A DNA stretch of 64,000 nt from Polynucleobacter meluiroseus (GCA_945878885.1 CAMCUP010000002.1:53149-117148), one strand, 5' to 3'; counted from the first letter of the stretch, positions 49,178-58,760 are shown. The notes: generated from the sequence alone by a model not told the origin. A program made the numbers and translations.

Positions 49178-49952
49178 TTGAAATTTTTTGTCGCTGCTTT
49201 ATTAAGCCATGAATTAACCAAAATAAAAATACGCATAAGGCTAAAGCAAACCATTGAAAAGCATAAGCATAATGGCGTTCAACGCCGGCTGCTTGCGGTG
49301 CCCAGGTGCGCACTAAACCGTCGCTGGGTGATTGCGCTACTTGCCGCAAAATAAAAGGGAGCTGATTCCATTGGTGCTCGACTTGCAAGGCAACAAGATC
49401 GAGGTTTTGCTGAATTCGTACCTGATCTTTGGCTTGTGCTGGTTTTGCCTCGGCTGGCGAAGCTAAATCTAACACGCGATCGGCATAAGGAAAGACAATG
49501 CCTTCTATTACAACTAACTCGGTAGGCGTTTGAACTTGCGGTAATTGCGTGCGTTGTTCAGCGTTACGTGGCACCCAGCCACGATTAATCCAGAGAATAT
49601 TTTGCTTTCCGCCCTCTAAACGTAGGGGCATTAATAAATAAAAGCCTACTTGGCCCTGCGATGGTTCAGCACCACTTGGGCGTGGGCGATTATCTAGCCA
49701 AATCGCCTCACTTGGTAGATAGCGCCCTAGGGCACGCATCCGCCGTTGATTTGCTTCAATGAGAGTCCAGTTATTGGCGGCGGCGTCTAATACGGGCAAT
49801 TGCTCTTTCGCCTGCAAATTTAGAGCCATCTGTATTTTTTGTGCAGCACGTTGCATTTGCCAAGCACCTAAAGCACAAGCTAATGTGAGTACAAAGAGCA
49901 TGGCTACCGTAGCAGCAATACGATCAACAACTAAACGTCTAAAAATATTCAA
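49152..49952 (-). CDS. SURF1 family oxidase assembly protein
   Basis: SURF1 proteins assist heme a insertion into oxidase subunit I. The 266-residue protein has the family layout: an N-terminal transmembrane helix (about 14-32), a large periplasmic domain with LWINRGWVPRNAEQRTQL near 125-140 and VVIEGIVFP, then a second helix near 233-250 (YAYAFQWFALALCVFLFWLIH). Its 3' end overlaps the next gene of the cluster. A DUF2909 gene diverges 15 bases from its start. Confidence 0.92.
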   Translation of the reverse strand: MNIFRRLVVDRIAATVAMLFVLTLACALGAWQMQRAAQKIQMALNLQAKEQLPVLDAAANNWTLIEANQRRMRALGRYLPSEAIWLDNRPRPSGAEPSQGQVGFYLLMPLRLEGGKQNILWINRGWVPRNAEQRTQLPQVQTPTELVVIEGIVFPYADRVLDLASPAEAKPAQAKDQVRIQQNLDLVALQVEHQWNQLPFILRQVAQSPSDGLVRTWAPQAAGVERHYAYAFQWFALALCVFLFWLIHGLIKQRQKISIGKGSSER

Positions 49953-49967
49953 TGGTAGGATTCGGTT

Positions 49968-50177
49968 ATGAAATGGATTATTTTGCTAGCCCTCATTCTC
50001 ATCATCACGAGCCTTGGTTCGGCCTTATATTTCATGATGAAAGACAAAGGAGGCAGTGCACGTATGGTTCGCTCACTAGCCCTGCGTATTGGTTTATCAA
50101 TTGCCCTATTTGCTGGCATTTGGCTTGCCTACTACTTGGGCTACATTCAATCCACTGGAATTAAAATTAGCCAGTGA
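49968..50177 (+). CDS. DUF2909 twin-transmembrane small protein
   Basis: A 69-residue protein with two hydrophobic helices (about 3-23 and 41-60) joined by a charged loop (MMKDKGGSARMVRSLALR). This is the pattern of the DUF2909 'twin transmembrane protein' family found beside oxidase genes. It is the only plus-strand gene inside the otherwise minus-strand cox cluster, between SURF1 and ctaE. The opposite frames are not better candidates, and the start is 15 bases from the SURF1 start. Its role is unknown; possible assembly or stability factor. Confidence 0.82.
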   Translation: MKWIILLALILIITSLGSALYFMMKDKGGSARMVRSLALRIGLSIALFAGIWLAYYLGYIQSTGIKISQ

Positions 50178-50232
50178 GAGGCGCTTGGTTAGTAGCTTTA
50201 TATCTTTGTAGTTTACTAAGCCAACTATCTCC

Positions 50233-51087
50233 TTACATCCAATACACCACAATATAGAGTCCAAGCCAAACCACATCAACAAAGTGCCAATACCAAGAAG
50301 CACCTTCAAAAGCAAAATGGTGTTCGGGTGTGAAATCGCCACGAATGGTGCGCCGCAGAACCACCGCTAGCATCAATGCTCCCAGTATCACATGAAAGCC
50401 ATGAAAACCAGTAAGCATATAAAAAGTAGAGCCATAAATACCAGAGGTTAATTTAAGACCTAGCTCTTGGTAAGCATGAATGTATTCATAGGCTTGAAAA
50501 CCAATAAAAATAAAGCCCAATAAGACCGTGGCAAAAAGGCTATAAATGGCTTGCTTGCGATGACCCTCTTGCATTGCATGATGGGCCCAAGTAACCGTAA
50601 CACCAGAACTTAGCAATAAAGCAGTATTAATGGTTGGAATTGGCCACGGACCCATAGTCTGAAATTGTGGAATTAAGCCGGCAGGGCCATCATTAGGCCA
50701 GACAGCAGAAAAATCGGGCCACAGTAATTTGCTCTCAACGTCCCCCAACCAGGGCAGACTAATATTACGCGCATAAAACAATGCTGAAAAGAAGGCAGCA
50801 AAAAACATAATTTCAGAAAAAATAAACCAAGCCATTGACCAGCGATAAGAAATATCGACGTTAATGCCGTTTTTGCCTGCATTCGACTCGGCAATGGCGT
50901 CACCAAACCAGTTATACAAAACAAACAAGACCCAGAGCACGCTGCCCAGTACTAGCATGCCAGCCCAACTAGACTGATTAACCCAGGCCGCCATACCACC
51001 GCCAAAACCAAGTAAGCCAATGCTTAGCAACACTGGATAGCGCGAAGGGTTGGGGACAAAATAATAAGGGACTGAATTAGACGACAT
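50233..51087 (-). CDS. ctaE: cytochrome c oxidase subunit III
   Basis: Core subunit of the aa3-type oxidase in the inner membrane, not itself redox-active. The 284-residue product has about seven transmembrane helices, with WFIFSEIMFFAAFFSALFYAR near 92-110 (conserved glutamate), TVTWAHHAMQEGHR near 160 and FEGASWYWHFVDVVWLGLYIVVYW at the C-terminus. It follows the DUF2970 gene by 28 bases and completes the ctaC-D-G-E set. Confidence 0.96.
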   Translation of the reverse strand: MSSNSVPYYFVPNPSRYPVLLSIGLLGFGGGMAAWVNQSSWAGMLVLGSVLWVLFVLYNWFGDAIAESNAGKNGINVDISYRWSMAWFIFSEIMFFAAFFSALFYARNISLPWLGDVESKLLWPDFSAVWPNDGPAGLIPQFQTMGPWPIPTINTALLLSSGVTVTWAHHAMQEGHRKQAIYSLFATVLLGFIFIGFQAYEYIHAYQELGLKLTSGIYGSTFYMLTGFHGFHVILGALMLAVVLRRTIRGDFTPEHHFAFEGASWYWHFVDVVWLGLYIVVYWM

Positions 51088-51115
51088 GGTCTGCTCTCTG
51101 TGTAATCAAAAACAA

Positions 51116-51313
51116 TTAAGAATGGTTTACAACTAGTTTAACTATTAAGAGGAGGGTGCCCATAAAGATTAAGGCCCCCAGCACCCCGGCAATCACTATA
51201 TGAATAAAACTTAATGTAGCAACATCGTTTTGTAATCCTGACTTTTTGCGGATGCCCAGAAACGCCCAAAACACTGCACGCATCGATTGCCAGAAGTTAC
51301 TATTTTTTTTCAT
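51116..51313 (-). CDS. DUF2970 family small membrane protein
   Basis: A 65-residue protein from the ATG at 51313. It has an N-terminal WQSMRAVFWAFLGIRKKSG motif, characteristic of the family, and one C-terminal transmembrane helix (about 37-60, HIVIAGVLGALIFMGTLLLIVKLV). The frame is open further upstream into ctaG, but the ATG one base after the ctaG stop fits the family start. It occurs in oxidase clusters of betaproteobacteria; the function is not established. Confidence 0.88.
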   Translation of the reverse strand: MKKNSNFWQSMRAVFWAFLGIRKKSGLQNDVATLSFIHIVIAGVLGALIFMGTLLLIVKLVVNHS

Positions 51314-51314
51314 G

Positions 51315-51905
51315 CTAAATAAGGCCCTTGGCGGGCGGCATCGCAACTGCTTTTTGACCAGCATTTATTTCAAAAAAAGTGTAAGACAAAGTAATGGTTT
51401 TGACATCTTTTGGTAAGGCTCGATCGACTACAAATACCACTGGCAATTCTTTGGCTTGATGTGGTCCGAGCGTTTGCTGCTGAAAACAAAAACATTCTAA
51501 TTTAGTGAAATATTCAGTCGCAATTTTGGGTGAATAGCTTGGGATTGCTTGCGCCATGATGGGGCGATCAAAGTTATTAACGACCTCATACATAATTTGA
51601 ATCATTTCGCCGGGGTGTACTTCAAGATAATTTTTAATCGGCTTAAAAGTAAAAGGTCCGCGACTATTAGAGTCGAACTCTACTGTAATAGTACGTGAAT
51701 AGTCGACCTGAGTATTGGTTGATTTATTTGGCCGAAAAGCGCGCGTTCCATAATCGTTTTTATTGGTTAAAACATTAATGCCGGTAACCTCGCAAAGCGC
51801 CTGATACATCGGTACTAGGGCATAACCAAAGCCAAACATCAACACCACTACTACCATTAGCTTAACTAATATTTGGCGATTAAGTGCGGGAAGATTAATT
51901 GGCAT
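51315..51905 (-). CDS. ctaG: cytochrome c oxidase assembly protein CtaG/Cox11
   Basis: Copper chaperone that delivers Cu to the CuB site of subunit I. The 196-residue protein has an N-terminal membrane anchor (about 13-33, LMVVVVLMFGFGYALVPMY) and a periplasmic immunoglobulin-like domain. That domain carries YSPKIATEYFTKLECFCFQQQTL near 123-145, with the copper-binding CFCF cysteines, and VVFVVDRALP near 158. It starts 17 bases after the stop of the 36-residue cox-cluster small protein. Confidence 0.95.
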   Translation of the reverse strand: MPINLPALNRQILVKLMVVVVLMFGFGYALVPMYQALCEVTGINVLTNKNDYGTRAFRPNKSTNTQVDYSRTITVEFDSNSRGPFTFKPIKNYLEVHPGEMIQIMYEVVNNFDRPIMAQAIPSYSPKIATEYFTKLECFCFQQQTLGPHQAKELPVVFVVDRALPKDVKTITLSYTFFEINAGQKAVAMPPAKGLI

Positions 51906-51922
51906 TTAAATGAGCGCTTAAG

Positions 51923-52033
51923 TTATGCCAAGACCACTCTTTTCAACACAATCCCAAGAAAAAAGACTAGGGCGATGCTAAAAAGTATATAAGCCAAGCG
52001 CTTATTATTAGCTTGAGTTGTTAGTTTAGTCAC
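51923..52033 (-). CDS. 36-residue cytochrome oxidase small assembly protein (candidate)
   Basis: A very short frame, GTG at 52033 to TAA at 51923, between ctaD and ctaG. It encodes a polar, basic N-terminus (TKLTTQANNKR) and one transmembrane helix (LAYILFSIALVFFLGIVL), ending in a basic tip (KRVVLA). Its layout resembles the 'cytochrome oxidase small assembly protein' that I recall annotated at the same place in Burkholderiales. GTG is the first possible start after the ctaD stop, 27 bases away; no strong ribosome-binding site is seen, so translation may be coupled to ctaD. This otherwise empty 155-base gap is explained by it. Confidence 0.72.
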   Translation of the reverse strand: MTKLTTQANNKRLAYILFSIALVFFLGIVLKRVVLA

Positions 52034-52060
52034 AAGATTTAGTCGGCATAACTGTAATAA

Positions 52061-53698
52061 TTAATGGGCATGCGTTGGCGAGTTACTTGGATGCATTGGT
52101 GCATCAAAGTCAACCTGCGGAGGAGTTTCAAAGGTATGGAAAGGCGCAGGCGATGGAATGGTCCACTCTAGACCTTTAGCGCCATCCCAAGGACAATCGG
52201 ATGCTTTTACGCCTTGACCACGATATGCAGGTAAAACTACAAAGAGCAAGAAGTAAACCTGCATTACGCCAAAGCCTAATGCACTTACTGAAGCAATCAT
52301 ATTGAAATCGGTAAATTGAGTGGGGTAATCAGCATAGCGCCGCGGCATACCAGCTAAGCCCAAGAAATGCATTGGAAAGAAGGTTAAATTGAAAAAAATC
52401 AAAGATCCCCAAAAATGAATTTTGCCCCGAGCATCGTTAGCCATACGACCAGTCCACTTCGGACACCAAAAGTAAAAGCCGGCAAACATGGCAAAAAGAG
52501 ATCCTGCCACCAAGACGTAATGGAAATGAGCAACCACGTAATAGGTGTCTTGTAAGCCAATGTCAATTGGTGCCATGGCCAAAATTAAGCCTGTAAAACC
52601 GCCCATTGTGAAAACAAAAATAAACCCAATAGACCAAAGCATTGGAGTTTCAAAAGTCATTGAGCCGCGCCACATGGTAGCAACCCAATTAAAAATTTTA
52701 ACGCCTGTAGGTACCGCAATTAACATCGTAGCGTACATAAAAAAGAGTTGGCCAGTGACTGGCATGCCAGTGGTAAACATATGGTGAGCCCAAACGATAA
52801 AAGACAATATCGCAATGGATGAGGTGGCATAAACCATCGAGCTATAACCAAATAAAGTTTTGCGCGAGAAAGCTGGCACGATTTCTGAAATAATGCCAAA
52901 AGCAGGCAAAATCATGATGTAAACCTCAGGATGCCCAAAAAACCAAAAAATATGTTGGAACATGACTGGATCACCGCCACCCACGGCTGAGAAAAAAGTA
53001 GTACCAAAATGACGATCAGTTAAGACCATCGTAATCACACCAGCTAAAACCGGCATCACGGCAATTAATAAATAAGCCGTTATCAACCAAGTCCAGCAAA
53101 ACATGGGCATCTTCATTAATGTCATGCCTGGCGCACGCATATTTAAGATGGTGACGATGATATTAATTGAACCCATAATGGAAGACGCGCCCAATAAATG
53201 AATCGCGAAAATTGCTAAATCCATGCCGGGGCCCATTTGTAAACTGAGTGGTGCATATAGTGTCCAACCGCCAGCTGGAGCACCTCCAGGCACTAAGAAA
53301 GATCCAAATAAAAGGGCGGCCGCAACTGGTAAAATCCAAAAACTTAAATTATTCATCCGTGCAAAAGCCATATCAGCAGCGCCAATTTGCAAGGGAATCA
53401 TCCAGTTGGCAAAACCAACAAACGCCGGCATGATCGCCCCAAATACCATAACCAAACCATGCATGGTCGTTAATTGATTAAAAAACTCAGGACGAAAATA
53501 CTGCAAACCAGGTTGAAATAATTCCAAGCGAATGCCTAAAGCCATTACCCCACCCGCCAATAAACTAACAAATGAAAAAATTAAATACATCGTGCCAATG
53601 TCTTTATGATTTGTCGCAAACAACCAACGGCGCCAGCCATGAGGCTGGTCGTGGGCATGATCGTGAACGCTATCGTGGGTAGTTGATATGGTGCTCAT
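52061..53698 (-). CDS. ctaD: cytochrome c oxidase subunit I
   Basis: Catalytic subunit of an aa3-type oxidase, carrying heme a and the heme a3-CuB centre. The 545-residue protein has twelve transmembrane helices. The heme a histidine is in [11 protein letters not shown] near residue 78, the Cu-Tyr crosslink region is [18 protein letters not shown] near 250-265, CuB histidines are in [11 protein letters not shown] near 302, and [21 protein letters not shown] near 390 supplies the second heme a ligand and the a3 ligand. The N- and C-termini are histidine-rich, as in relatives. It is 50 bases downstream of ctaC. Confidence 0.97.
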   Translation of the reverse strand: MSTISTTHDSVHDHAHDQPHGWRRWLFATNHKDIGTMYLIFSFVSLLAGGVMALGIRLELFQPGLQYFRPEFFNQLTTMHGLVMVFGAIMPAFVGFANWMIPLQIGAADMAFARMNNLSFWILPVAAALLFGSFLVPGGAPAGGWTLYAPLSLQMGPGMDLAIFAIHLLGASSIMGSINIIVTILNMRAPGMTLMKMPMFCWTWLITAYLLIAVMPVLAGVITMVLTDRHFGTTFFSAVGGGDPVMFQHIFWFFGHPEVYIMILPAFGIISEIVPAFSRKTLFGYSSMVYATSSIAILSFIVWAHHMFTTGMPVTGQLFFMYATMLIAVPTGVKIFNWVATMWRGSMTFETPMLWSIGFIFVFTMGGFTGLILAMAPIDIGLQDTYYVVAHFHYVLVAGSLFAMFAGFYFWCPKWTGRMANDARGKIHFWGSLIFFNLTFFPMHFLGLAGMPRRYADYPTQFTDFNMIASVSALGFGVMQVYFLLFVVLPAYRGQGVKASDCPWDGAKGLEWTIPSPAPFHTFETPPQVDFDAPMHPSNSPTHAH

Positions 53699-53748
53699 AA
53701 ATGGCTCTCTTGTATTCGATTAAATTGAATGTTGGTGATAAAAAAATA

Positions 53749-54918
53749 TTATTTTGTTACTGTACGGGCCGTAACAAAATCTTGAGTTTGAATAACTTCA
53801 CCAGTTTTATTGCCCCAAGAATTTCGCGTGTAGGTCATCACCGCTGCTAGTTCACCATCGGAAAGGACGCCGCTCCATTTAGGCATGGCATTTTTTCCAT
53901 TGAGCAAGATTTGATAATGCGCCTCTTTGGGGCCCAGCACAACTTTACTACCCTCCATTGCTGGGAACGCGCCAGCGCCTTTACCATTGGCTTGATGACA
54001 GGCTGCGCAGTTGGCAGCGTATACCTTCGCACCCCGTTCTTTTTGTTCATCTAAGGTATAGGTTTTACTGGGATCATCAGCGTTGCCGGCCATTTCTTTT
54101 TTCTTGGTATCAACCCATTTGCTGTAGTCTTCTGCTGAAACTACCTTAACCACAATTGGCATAAAAGCATGCTGGGCACCGCATAACTCAGAACATTGGC
54201 CACGAAATGTACCTATTTTTTCGGCCTTAAACCAAGTGTCGCGCACAAACCCAGGAATCGCGTCTTGCTTGACACCAAATGCTGGGACCGCCCAAGCATG
54301 AATTACATCATTGGCAGTAGTGATAATGCGTATTTTTTTATTTACTGGCACCACCATTTCATTATCGACCTCCATTAAATAAGTCAGCGACTTTGGTGCT
54401 AAGTTATTGACTTGTTCACGAGGAGTCGACAGCGTTGATATAAAGCTAATGCCCTCTCCCTGACCTTTAATATAGTCATAGCCCCACTTCCACTGGTAGC
54501 CAGTGGTCTTAATGGTGATATCAGAATTGGTTGTATCCTTCATCGCTACTACCGTTTTAGTAGCGGGTAAAGCCATCGCAATCACAATGATTAAAGGAAT
54601 CACTGTCCAAATAATTTCAACTGTGGTGCTTTCATGAAACGAAGCTGCTTTCGCACCTTTTGACTTACGGTGTTTCAAGATGGAATAAAACATTACCCCA
54701 AATACACCTACAAAAATAATGGTGCAAATCACGATCATGAACCAATTAAGCCAATGAATCTCTTCCATAATTTTTGTAGCTGGTGCAGGGAAGTCGAGCT
54801 GATTAACTTTAGGGCCGCCTGGCATATCACCATTGGCGTAGGCTGCTGGCGTTAAGGCAACCGCTAGCAATGCTCCTAGATAAAACCAGGCCTTCAAGGC
54901 TTTTGCTAATAAATTCAT
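53749..54918 (-). CDS. ctaC: cytochrome c oxidase subunit II with C-terminal cytochrome c domain
   Basis: Accepts electrons from cytochrome c and passes them through CuA to subunit I. From the ATG at 54918 the 389-residue protein has a signal peptide (cleavage after AAYA), two transmembrane helices (about 50-125), and a cupredoxin domain with the aromatic WKWGYDY and CuA motif FRGQCSELCGAQHAFM near 240-255. A fused c-type cytochrome domain has CAACH near 300 and methionine in AMPKWSGVLSDGEL. The fusion makes this the caa3-like form common in betaproteobacteria. The longer open frame upstream adds 24 unlikely residues. Confidence 0.95.
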   Translation of the reverse strand: MNLLAKALKAWFYLGALLAVALTPAAYANGDMPGGPKVNQLDFPAPATKIMEEIHWLNWFMIVICTIIFVGVFGVMFYSILKHRKSKGAKAASFHESTTVEIIWTVIPLIIVIAMALPATKTVVAMKDTTNSDITIKTTGYQWKWGYDYIKGQGEGISFISTLSTPREQVNNLAPKSLTYLMEVDNEMVVPVNKKIRIITTANDVIHAWAVPAFGVKQDAIPGFVRDTWFKAEKIGTFRGQCSELCGAQHAFMPIVVKVVSAEDYSKWVDTKKKEMAGNADDPSKTYTLDEQKERGAKVYAANCAACHQANGKGAGAFPAMEGSKVVLGPKEAHYQILLNGKNAMPKWSGVLSDGELAAVMTYTRNSWGNKTGEVIQTQDFVTARTVTK

Positions 54919-55104
54919 CTCATTCTCTATTTGTTGTGCTGCACAATTTATGCCTGAAAAGCCGCCTAATAGTGCAATTACCCATTTCAAATTTCCTACC
55001 TAACTCACGATTATAGGTTGAAATATGTTCTGGTGATGGATGTTAAATGCTATTTTACTAGCAATAAAACAGGCTCGTATTGGTAGTAAGTACTTACATT
55101 TAAT

Positions 55105-55920
55105 TTAATCCTTAAGCCTCTTTGCTTGAATTTGATCTGGACTAATAAAGGCGTATTGATTCTGTGTTTTTGATAGATGCTTATTTACTACCCAAGCATG
55201 TCCATAAATCAGCTCTAAAGTTAGTTTTTTAGGTAACAGTAATTTATCCTCCTGCCAGTTTTGCAAGTCGATGGGCGCAGCTAATAAACCTAAAGCAAAG
55301 GCATCGTGCAACATTAGTTGTGCTGATTCATACTGCAAATCTAGATACTCCATGTCCATCACAGGGTCGGCAAAGCGCTGCTCGATTAGGGCATCACCTA
55401 TGTCATGCATATCCCAGGCGCTAGGCAGGGCTTTAAGGCCCAAGCGTGCTTTCATATTCGGCTCCAGAGCACGTAATTCTTTACCAGTATCGGGTCCTAA
55501 ATAACTAAAATTAAGCAACCCCCCCTCAGTTAAGAGTCGCCAAAATTCCGCCAAGATTATTTTTGGATCACTTAATTGTTGCAGCCATAAATTACTCCAA
55601 ACTAAGCCATAGGCATTAGCGGCGCTAGAAGAAGTTGCTAAATTTGGGGGCACCATTAGCTCTACTTCCCTACCTCCTCCTTTAAGCCATGACCAGAGGT
55701 GACGCGCTAAGCGCAGTTTGCCTAATTCAATGATCGATAAATTGGCTTGCGCAGAAAAAAAAATTTGTGCCTTAGGGAAGCGCTTCATTAATAAACCAGC
55801 ATGGGCTCCAGAATAATCTGGGGCAATCAAGAGCGTGTGCGGCTTGAGCTTTACGATGGCCATTTTCTGGAACATCCGCAAGGCAATTTCTGTGTAAAGC
55901 CATCTCAAAGAATGGGTCAT
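55105..55920 (-). CDS. BioC-like methyltransferase-family protein
   Basis: Resembles BioC malonyl-ACP O-methyltransferase, with LLNFSYLGPDTGKELRALE, AWDMHDIGDALIEQRFADPVMDMEYLDL near 170-200 and the C-terminal LELIYGHAWVV. From the ATG at 55920 it has 271 residues. The SAM-binding motif I is poorly conserved: LLIAPDYSGAHAGLL stands where a GxGxG-type loop is expected. Biotin-related activity is therefore uncertain; such proteins beside comF are widespread in betaproteobacteria. An in-frame TTG at 55944 would extend it into the palindrome shared with comF. A stretch of 186 bases with no gene separates it from the ctaC start. Confidence 0.75.
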   Translation of the reverse strand: MTHSLRWLYTEIALRMFQKMAIVKLKPHTLLIAPDYSGAHAGLLMKRFPKAQIFFSAQANLSIIELGKLRLARHLWSWLKGGGREVELMVPPNLATSSSAANAYGLVWSNLWLQQLSDPKIILAEFWRLLTEGGLLNFSYLGPDTGKELRALEPNMKARLGLKALPSAWDMHDIGDALIEQRFADPVMDMEYLDLQYESAQLMLHDAFALGLLAAPIDLQNWQEDKLLLPKKLTLELIYGHAWVVNKHLSKTQNQYAFISPDQIQAKRLKD

Positions 55921-55921
55921 G

Positions 55922-55939
55922 CGCTGAGTATACTCAGCG
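55922..55939. promoter_or_regulatory. perfect 18-bp palindrome between two divergent genes
   Basis: The sequence CGCTGAGTATACTCAGCG is its own reverse complement. It fills almost the whole 23-base gap between the start of the BioC-like gene (55920) and that of comF (55944). A repressor bound there would cover both start regions; as RNA it would form a hairpin next to each start codon. No known operator matches it as far as I recall. Confidence 0.6.
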
Positions 55940-55943
55940 TCCA

Positions 55944-56699
55944 ATGAAAAATTTACTACGCTTAATTGGCTCTTTAATACCCACTAGCTGTATCTTGTGT
56001 AATCGCTATCAAACCGAGACCACTTGCGGGCAATGTTTGCAACAGTTGAGCCAGCAGTCTCTCAATAAAAATCCATGTTGTACTTGCTGTGCCCTCGAGC
56101 TACTAATTACTGCCGAAGGAAAAATTTCAGAGCATGACCAGCGCTGTGATCAATGTGTCGCAAAATTGCCCTATTTTGATTTAAGTCTTAGTATGGCGCG
56201 ATATGAAGGTCTTTTAAAAACTGCTGTACATCAATTGAAATATCATCGTCGCCTTGCCTATGCTATGGGGTTAGCTAATTTATGGAATAGCTTAATGAAG
56301 AAGCCTCTGGCCCAATTGCCACCAGCTTATCTTTTACCCGTGCCCCTAAGTCGCCAAAAACTACGTGAGCGTGGTTTTAATCAATGCCTAGAAATTGCAC
56401 GGCATTTGACTCTTCCAAATCACCTAAAACTGTTACCCCATGCATTGCGGCGGCGCCATTCTAATCTTAGTCAAATATCAGCTAACCGGAAAGATCGGCA
56501 ACAGGCCTTAAACGGCTTATTTTATTTTGAACGCCACTATATTGAGCGTTTAGCTGGACAATCGGTTATTGTGTTTGATGATGTCATGACAACTGGCTCA
56601 ACCTTAAATGAAATTGCCAAAGTACTTAAAAGTCATGGCGTTAGTCATGTTAGTAATTGGGTTGTATTACGCACTCCGAGGCAATTAGTTGATGTTTAA
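55944..56699 (+). CDS. ComF family amidophosphoribosyltransferase-like protein
   Basis: ComF-family protein linked in other bacteria to DNA uptake; the family combines a zinc-ribbon start with a phosphoribosyltransferase domain. The 251-residue protein has cysteines CILC...CGQC near 16-32 and CCTCC...CDQC near 48-78 (likely zinc), then [30 protein letters not shown] near 140 and the PRPP-binding motif [17 protein letters not shown] near 209-225. Uptake competence cannot be inferred from this gene alone. The start adjoins the palindrome shared with the BioC-like gene, and trmL overlaps its 3' end. Confidence 0.88.
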   Translation: MKNLLRLIGSLIPTSCILCNRYQTETTCGQCLQQLSQQSLNKNPCCTCCALELLITAEGKISEHDQRCDQCVAKLPYFDLSLSMARYEGLLKTAVHQLKYHRRLAYAMGLANLWNSLMKKPLAQLPPAYLLPVPLSRQKLRERGFNQCLEIARHLTLPNHLKLLPHALRRRHSNLSQISANRKDRQQALNGLFYFERHYIERLAGQSVIVFDDVMTTGSTLNEIAKVLKSHGVSHVSNWVVLRTPRQLVDV

Positions 56700-57171
56700 T
56701 GTGGTGCTCTTTGAACCTGAAATTCCGCCTAATACTGGCAACATTATTCGCCTTTGTGCTAATACGGGTGCCCGTCTACACCTAATTGAGCCACTGGGAT
56801 TTCCACTCGAGGATGCTAAATTACGGCGCGCAGGTCTTGACTACCACGAGTTTGCCAGTCTGGTGGTATACCCCGACTGGTTAAGTTTTCTAGCTAAAGT
56901 AAATCCTGCGCCAGAGCGCATCTTTTTATTAACTACGAAAAGTCAGCAGCCTTTTTATCAGCAGCAATTCAGAGCCGATGACTATTTTGTTTTTGGCTCC
57001 GAAACTAAGGGGGTGAGTGCTGCAGTACGAGCAAGTGTGCCCCTAGAAAATCAACTTTGTTTGCCAATGCAAATTAATAGCCGCAGTCTGAATCTAGCAA
57101 ACTCCGTGGCCATTGTGGTTTATGAGGCTTGGCGGCAAACTAACTTTAAAAAAAGTATCTCAACAACTTAG
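56692..57171 (+). CDS. trmL: tRNA (cytidine/uridine-2'-O-)-methyltransferase TrmL
   Basis: SPOUT-class methyltransferase that 2'-O-methylates the wobble base of leucine tRNAs. From the ATG at 56692 the protein has 159 residues, the family length. It carries [24 protein letters not shown] at the start, the [13 protein letters not shown] loop near 101-112 and the knot motif [23 protein letters not shown] near 127-150. It overlaps the comF stop by 8 bases; an in-frame TTG one codon earlier is unlikely. It converges on gpsA. Confidence 0.95.
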   Translation: MFNVVLFEPEIPPNTGNIIRLCANTGARLHLIEPLGFPLEDAKLRRAGLDYHEFASLVVYPDWLSFLAKVNPAPERIFLLTTKSQQPFYQQQFRADDYFVFGSETKGVSAAVRASVPLENQLCLPMQINSRSLNLANSVAIVVYEAWRQTNFKKSISTT

Positions 57172-57191
57172 AGGCCTGTTAAGGGCTCTAG

Positions 57192-58214
57192 CTAGTGCTC
57201 TGACTTCGCGTCGCGACCCATTAAGCCCTGCAAAGCGACTGTTAAGGTTTGTTTACCGAGTAATACCTCGCTTACTGTAGTGGTGATTGGCATTTCAACT
57301 GCTAAGCGATTGGCTAATGCCAGCAAAGCTTGTGCACATAACACCCCCTCGGCCACATGCCCCAGCTCAGACAAAATAATTGGTAAAGGCTTGCCCTCTG
57401 CCAACAATAAACCGACTTGCCGATTACGCGATAAATCACCAGTTGCAGTCAAAATTAAGTCGCCTACTCCAGTAAGTCCCATACAGGTTTCGGGGCGACC
57501 GCCAGCAGCTTTTACTAAACGCATCATTTCAGCTAAACCACGGGTTAATAAAGCTGCTCTGGCATTAAGTCCCAAACCTAAACCATCACCAATGCCGGCG
57601 GCAATAGCGATGACATTTTTTGCCGCGCCACCAAGCTCAACGCCAATCAAATCGTCGCTAGCATAAATACGTAAATTATCGTGGTGCAGAGCCTTTTGCA
57701 CGCTGATGCATAAGGTCTTTGAAGCGCTCGCGATTGTTAAGGCGCATGGCAAGCCTAAGGCCATTTCACGCGCAAAGCTTGGGCCGGTAAGTGCCCCAAA
57801 GGTATGCTTAATACCACGTGCATGCAACTCTAACTCGCGTGCCACAAGTTGATGTGGTAACAAAGCCGTCTGTGGCTCAAGCCCTTTGCATAGCCAGACA
57901 ATCTGTAAAGGTCCTGAAGCAGTTTCTGCTATACGCCGTACTGTTTCAGCTAAACCACTGATGGGGGTAGCAATCACGATCAAATCGTCTGGGCCAATGC
58001 GCTGCATGGCCTGTGCAAAATGATCAAAGATCAAAATTGATTTGGGTAAGACGATACCTGGTAAGTGAGTACTATTTTCGTGATGCTGTTGCATAGCGCG
58101 AGCTTGTGCCGCGCTTCTGGTCCACAAACAAACCGCCTCTTCAGGTAAATGTTGGGCGGCTTGGACGGCAATTGCTGTACCCCAGGCGCCAGCACCAATT
58201 ACAGTTAGCTTCAT
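57192..58214 (-). CDS. gpsA: glycerol-3-phosphate dehydrogenase [NAD(P)+]
   Basis: Reduces dihydroxyacetone phosphate to sn-glycerol 3-phosphate for phospholipid synthesis. The 340-residue protein begins with the NAD(P)-binding motif VIGAGAWGTAIA (residues 5-16). It has LCKGLEP near 113, TGPSFAREMALGLPCALTIAS near 146-163, the catalytic lysine in ELGGAAKNVIAIAAG near 203-212 and GLTGVGDLILTATGDLSRNR near 262-280. It lies 20 bases downstream of secB, a widespread pairing in proteobacteria. Confidence 0.96.
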   Translation of the reverse strand: MKLTVIGAGAWGTAIAVQAAQHLPEEAVCLWTRSAAQARAMQQHHENSTHLPGIVLPKSILIFDHFAQAMQRIGPDDLIVIATPISGLAETVRRIAETASGPLQIVWLCKGLEPQTALLPHQLVARELELHARGIKHTFGALTGPSFAREMALGLPCALTIASASKTLCISVQKALHHDNLRIYASDDLIGVELGGAAKNVIAIAAGIGDGLGLGLNARAALLTRGLAEMMRLVKAAGGRPETCMGLTGVGDLILTATGDLSRNRQVGLLLAEGKPLPIILSELGHVAEGVLCAQALLALANRLAVEMPITTTVSEVLLGKQTLTVALQGLMGRDAKSEH

Positions 58215-58234
58215 AAGCTTAACTAAAAGCCAAC

Positions 58235-58738
58235 TTAATTAGGAAGAATAATCTTGCTCTTCTCTTCATCAGCGTTTCCTTCGCCCGCGCCCTTACCTGC
58301 CTCTGCTGCTTGGGATAAGCGCTGTTCGTACATCGCATGAAAATTAATTTCAGCTAAATGAATTGGCTGAAAGCCTGCGCGACTAACCATGTCAGCAATA
58401 TTGGAGCGCAAATAAGGGTACAAAATAGTTGGGCAGGCAATGGCTAACATCGGCTCGACTTGCTCCGCAGGAATATTTTTAAACTCGAAAATACCAGCCT
58501 GCTTCGCCTCAATTAAAAACAAGGTCTTGCCTTCGACACGAGCGGTAATAGTGCCCGATAACATGACTTCAAAGAGCTCATCACTTAGGGGCGCAATACC
58601 AATATCTACCTCAACTTGCATTTGAGGTTCGGCTTGCACTAGCAAGATCGCTGGGGTATTTGGCTGCTCTAGCGAGAGATCTTTTAAGTAGATGCGCTGA
58701 ATTTGAAAAGAGGGTTTAGTCGCGTTTGCTTCGCTCAT
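58235..58738 (-). CDS. secB: protein-export chaperone SecB
   Basis: Keeps precursor proteins unfolded and hands them to SecA for export. The 167-residue protein shows [19 protein letters not shown] near residues 11-30, [26 protein letters not shown] near 52-77, the conserved [44 protein letters not shown] toward the end, and a variable acidic C-terminal tail of about 15 residues. It follows grxC by 22 bases and precedes gpsA; the three with the rhodanese gene appear to be one unit. Confidence 0.96.
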   Translation of the reverse strand: MSEANATKPSFQIQRIYLKDLSLEQPNTPAILLVQAEPQMQVEVDIGIAPLSDELFEVMLSGTITARVEGKTLFLIEAKQAGIFEFKNIPAEQVEPMLAIACPTILYPYLRSNIADMVSRAGFQPIHLAEINFHAMYEQRLSQAAEAGKGAGEGNADEEKSKIILPN

Positions 58739-58760
58739 ATTTTCTATTCCGTTAGTTTAA

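Noticed and set aside
50186..50224. imperfect inverted repeat between the DUF2909 gene and ctaE as a terminator
   Set aside because: The stem has a bulge and a long loop and is not followed by a T run.
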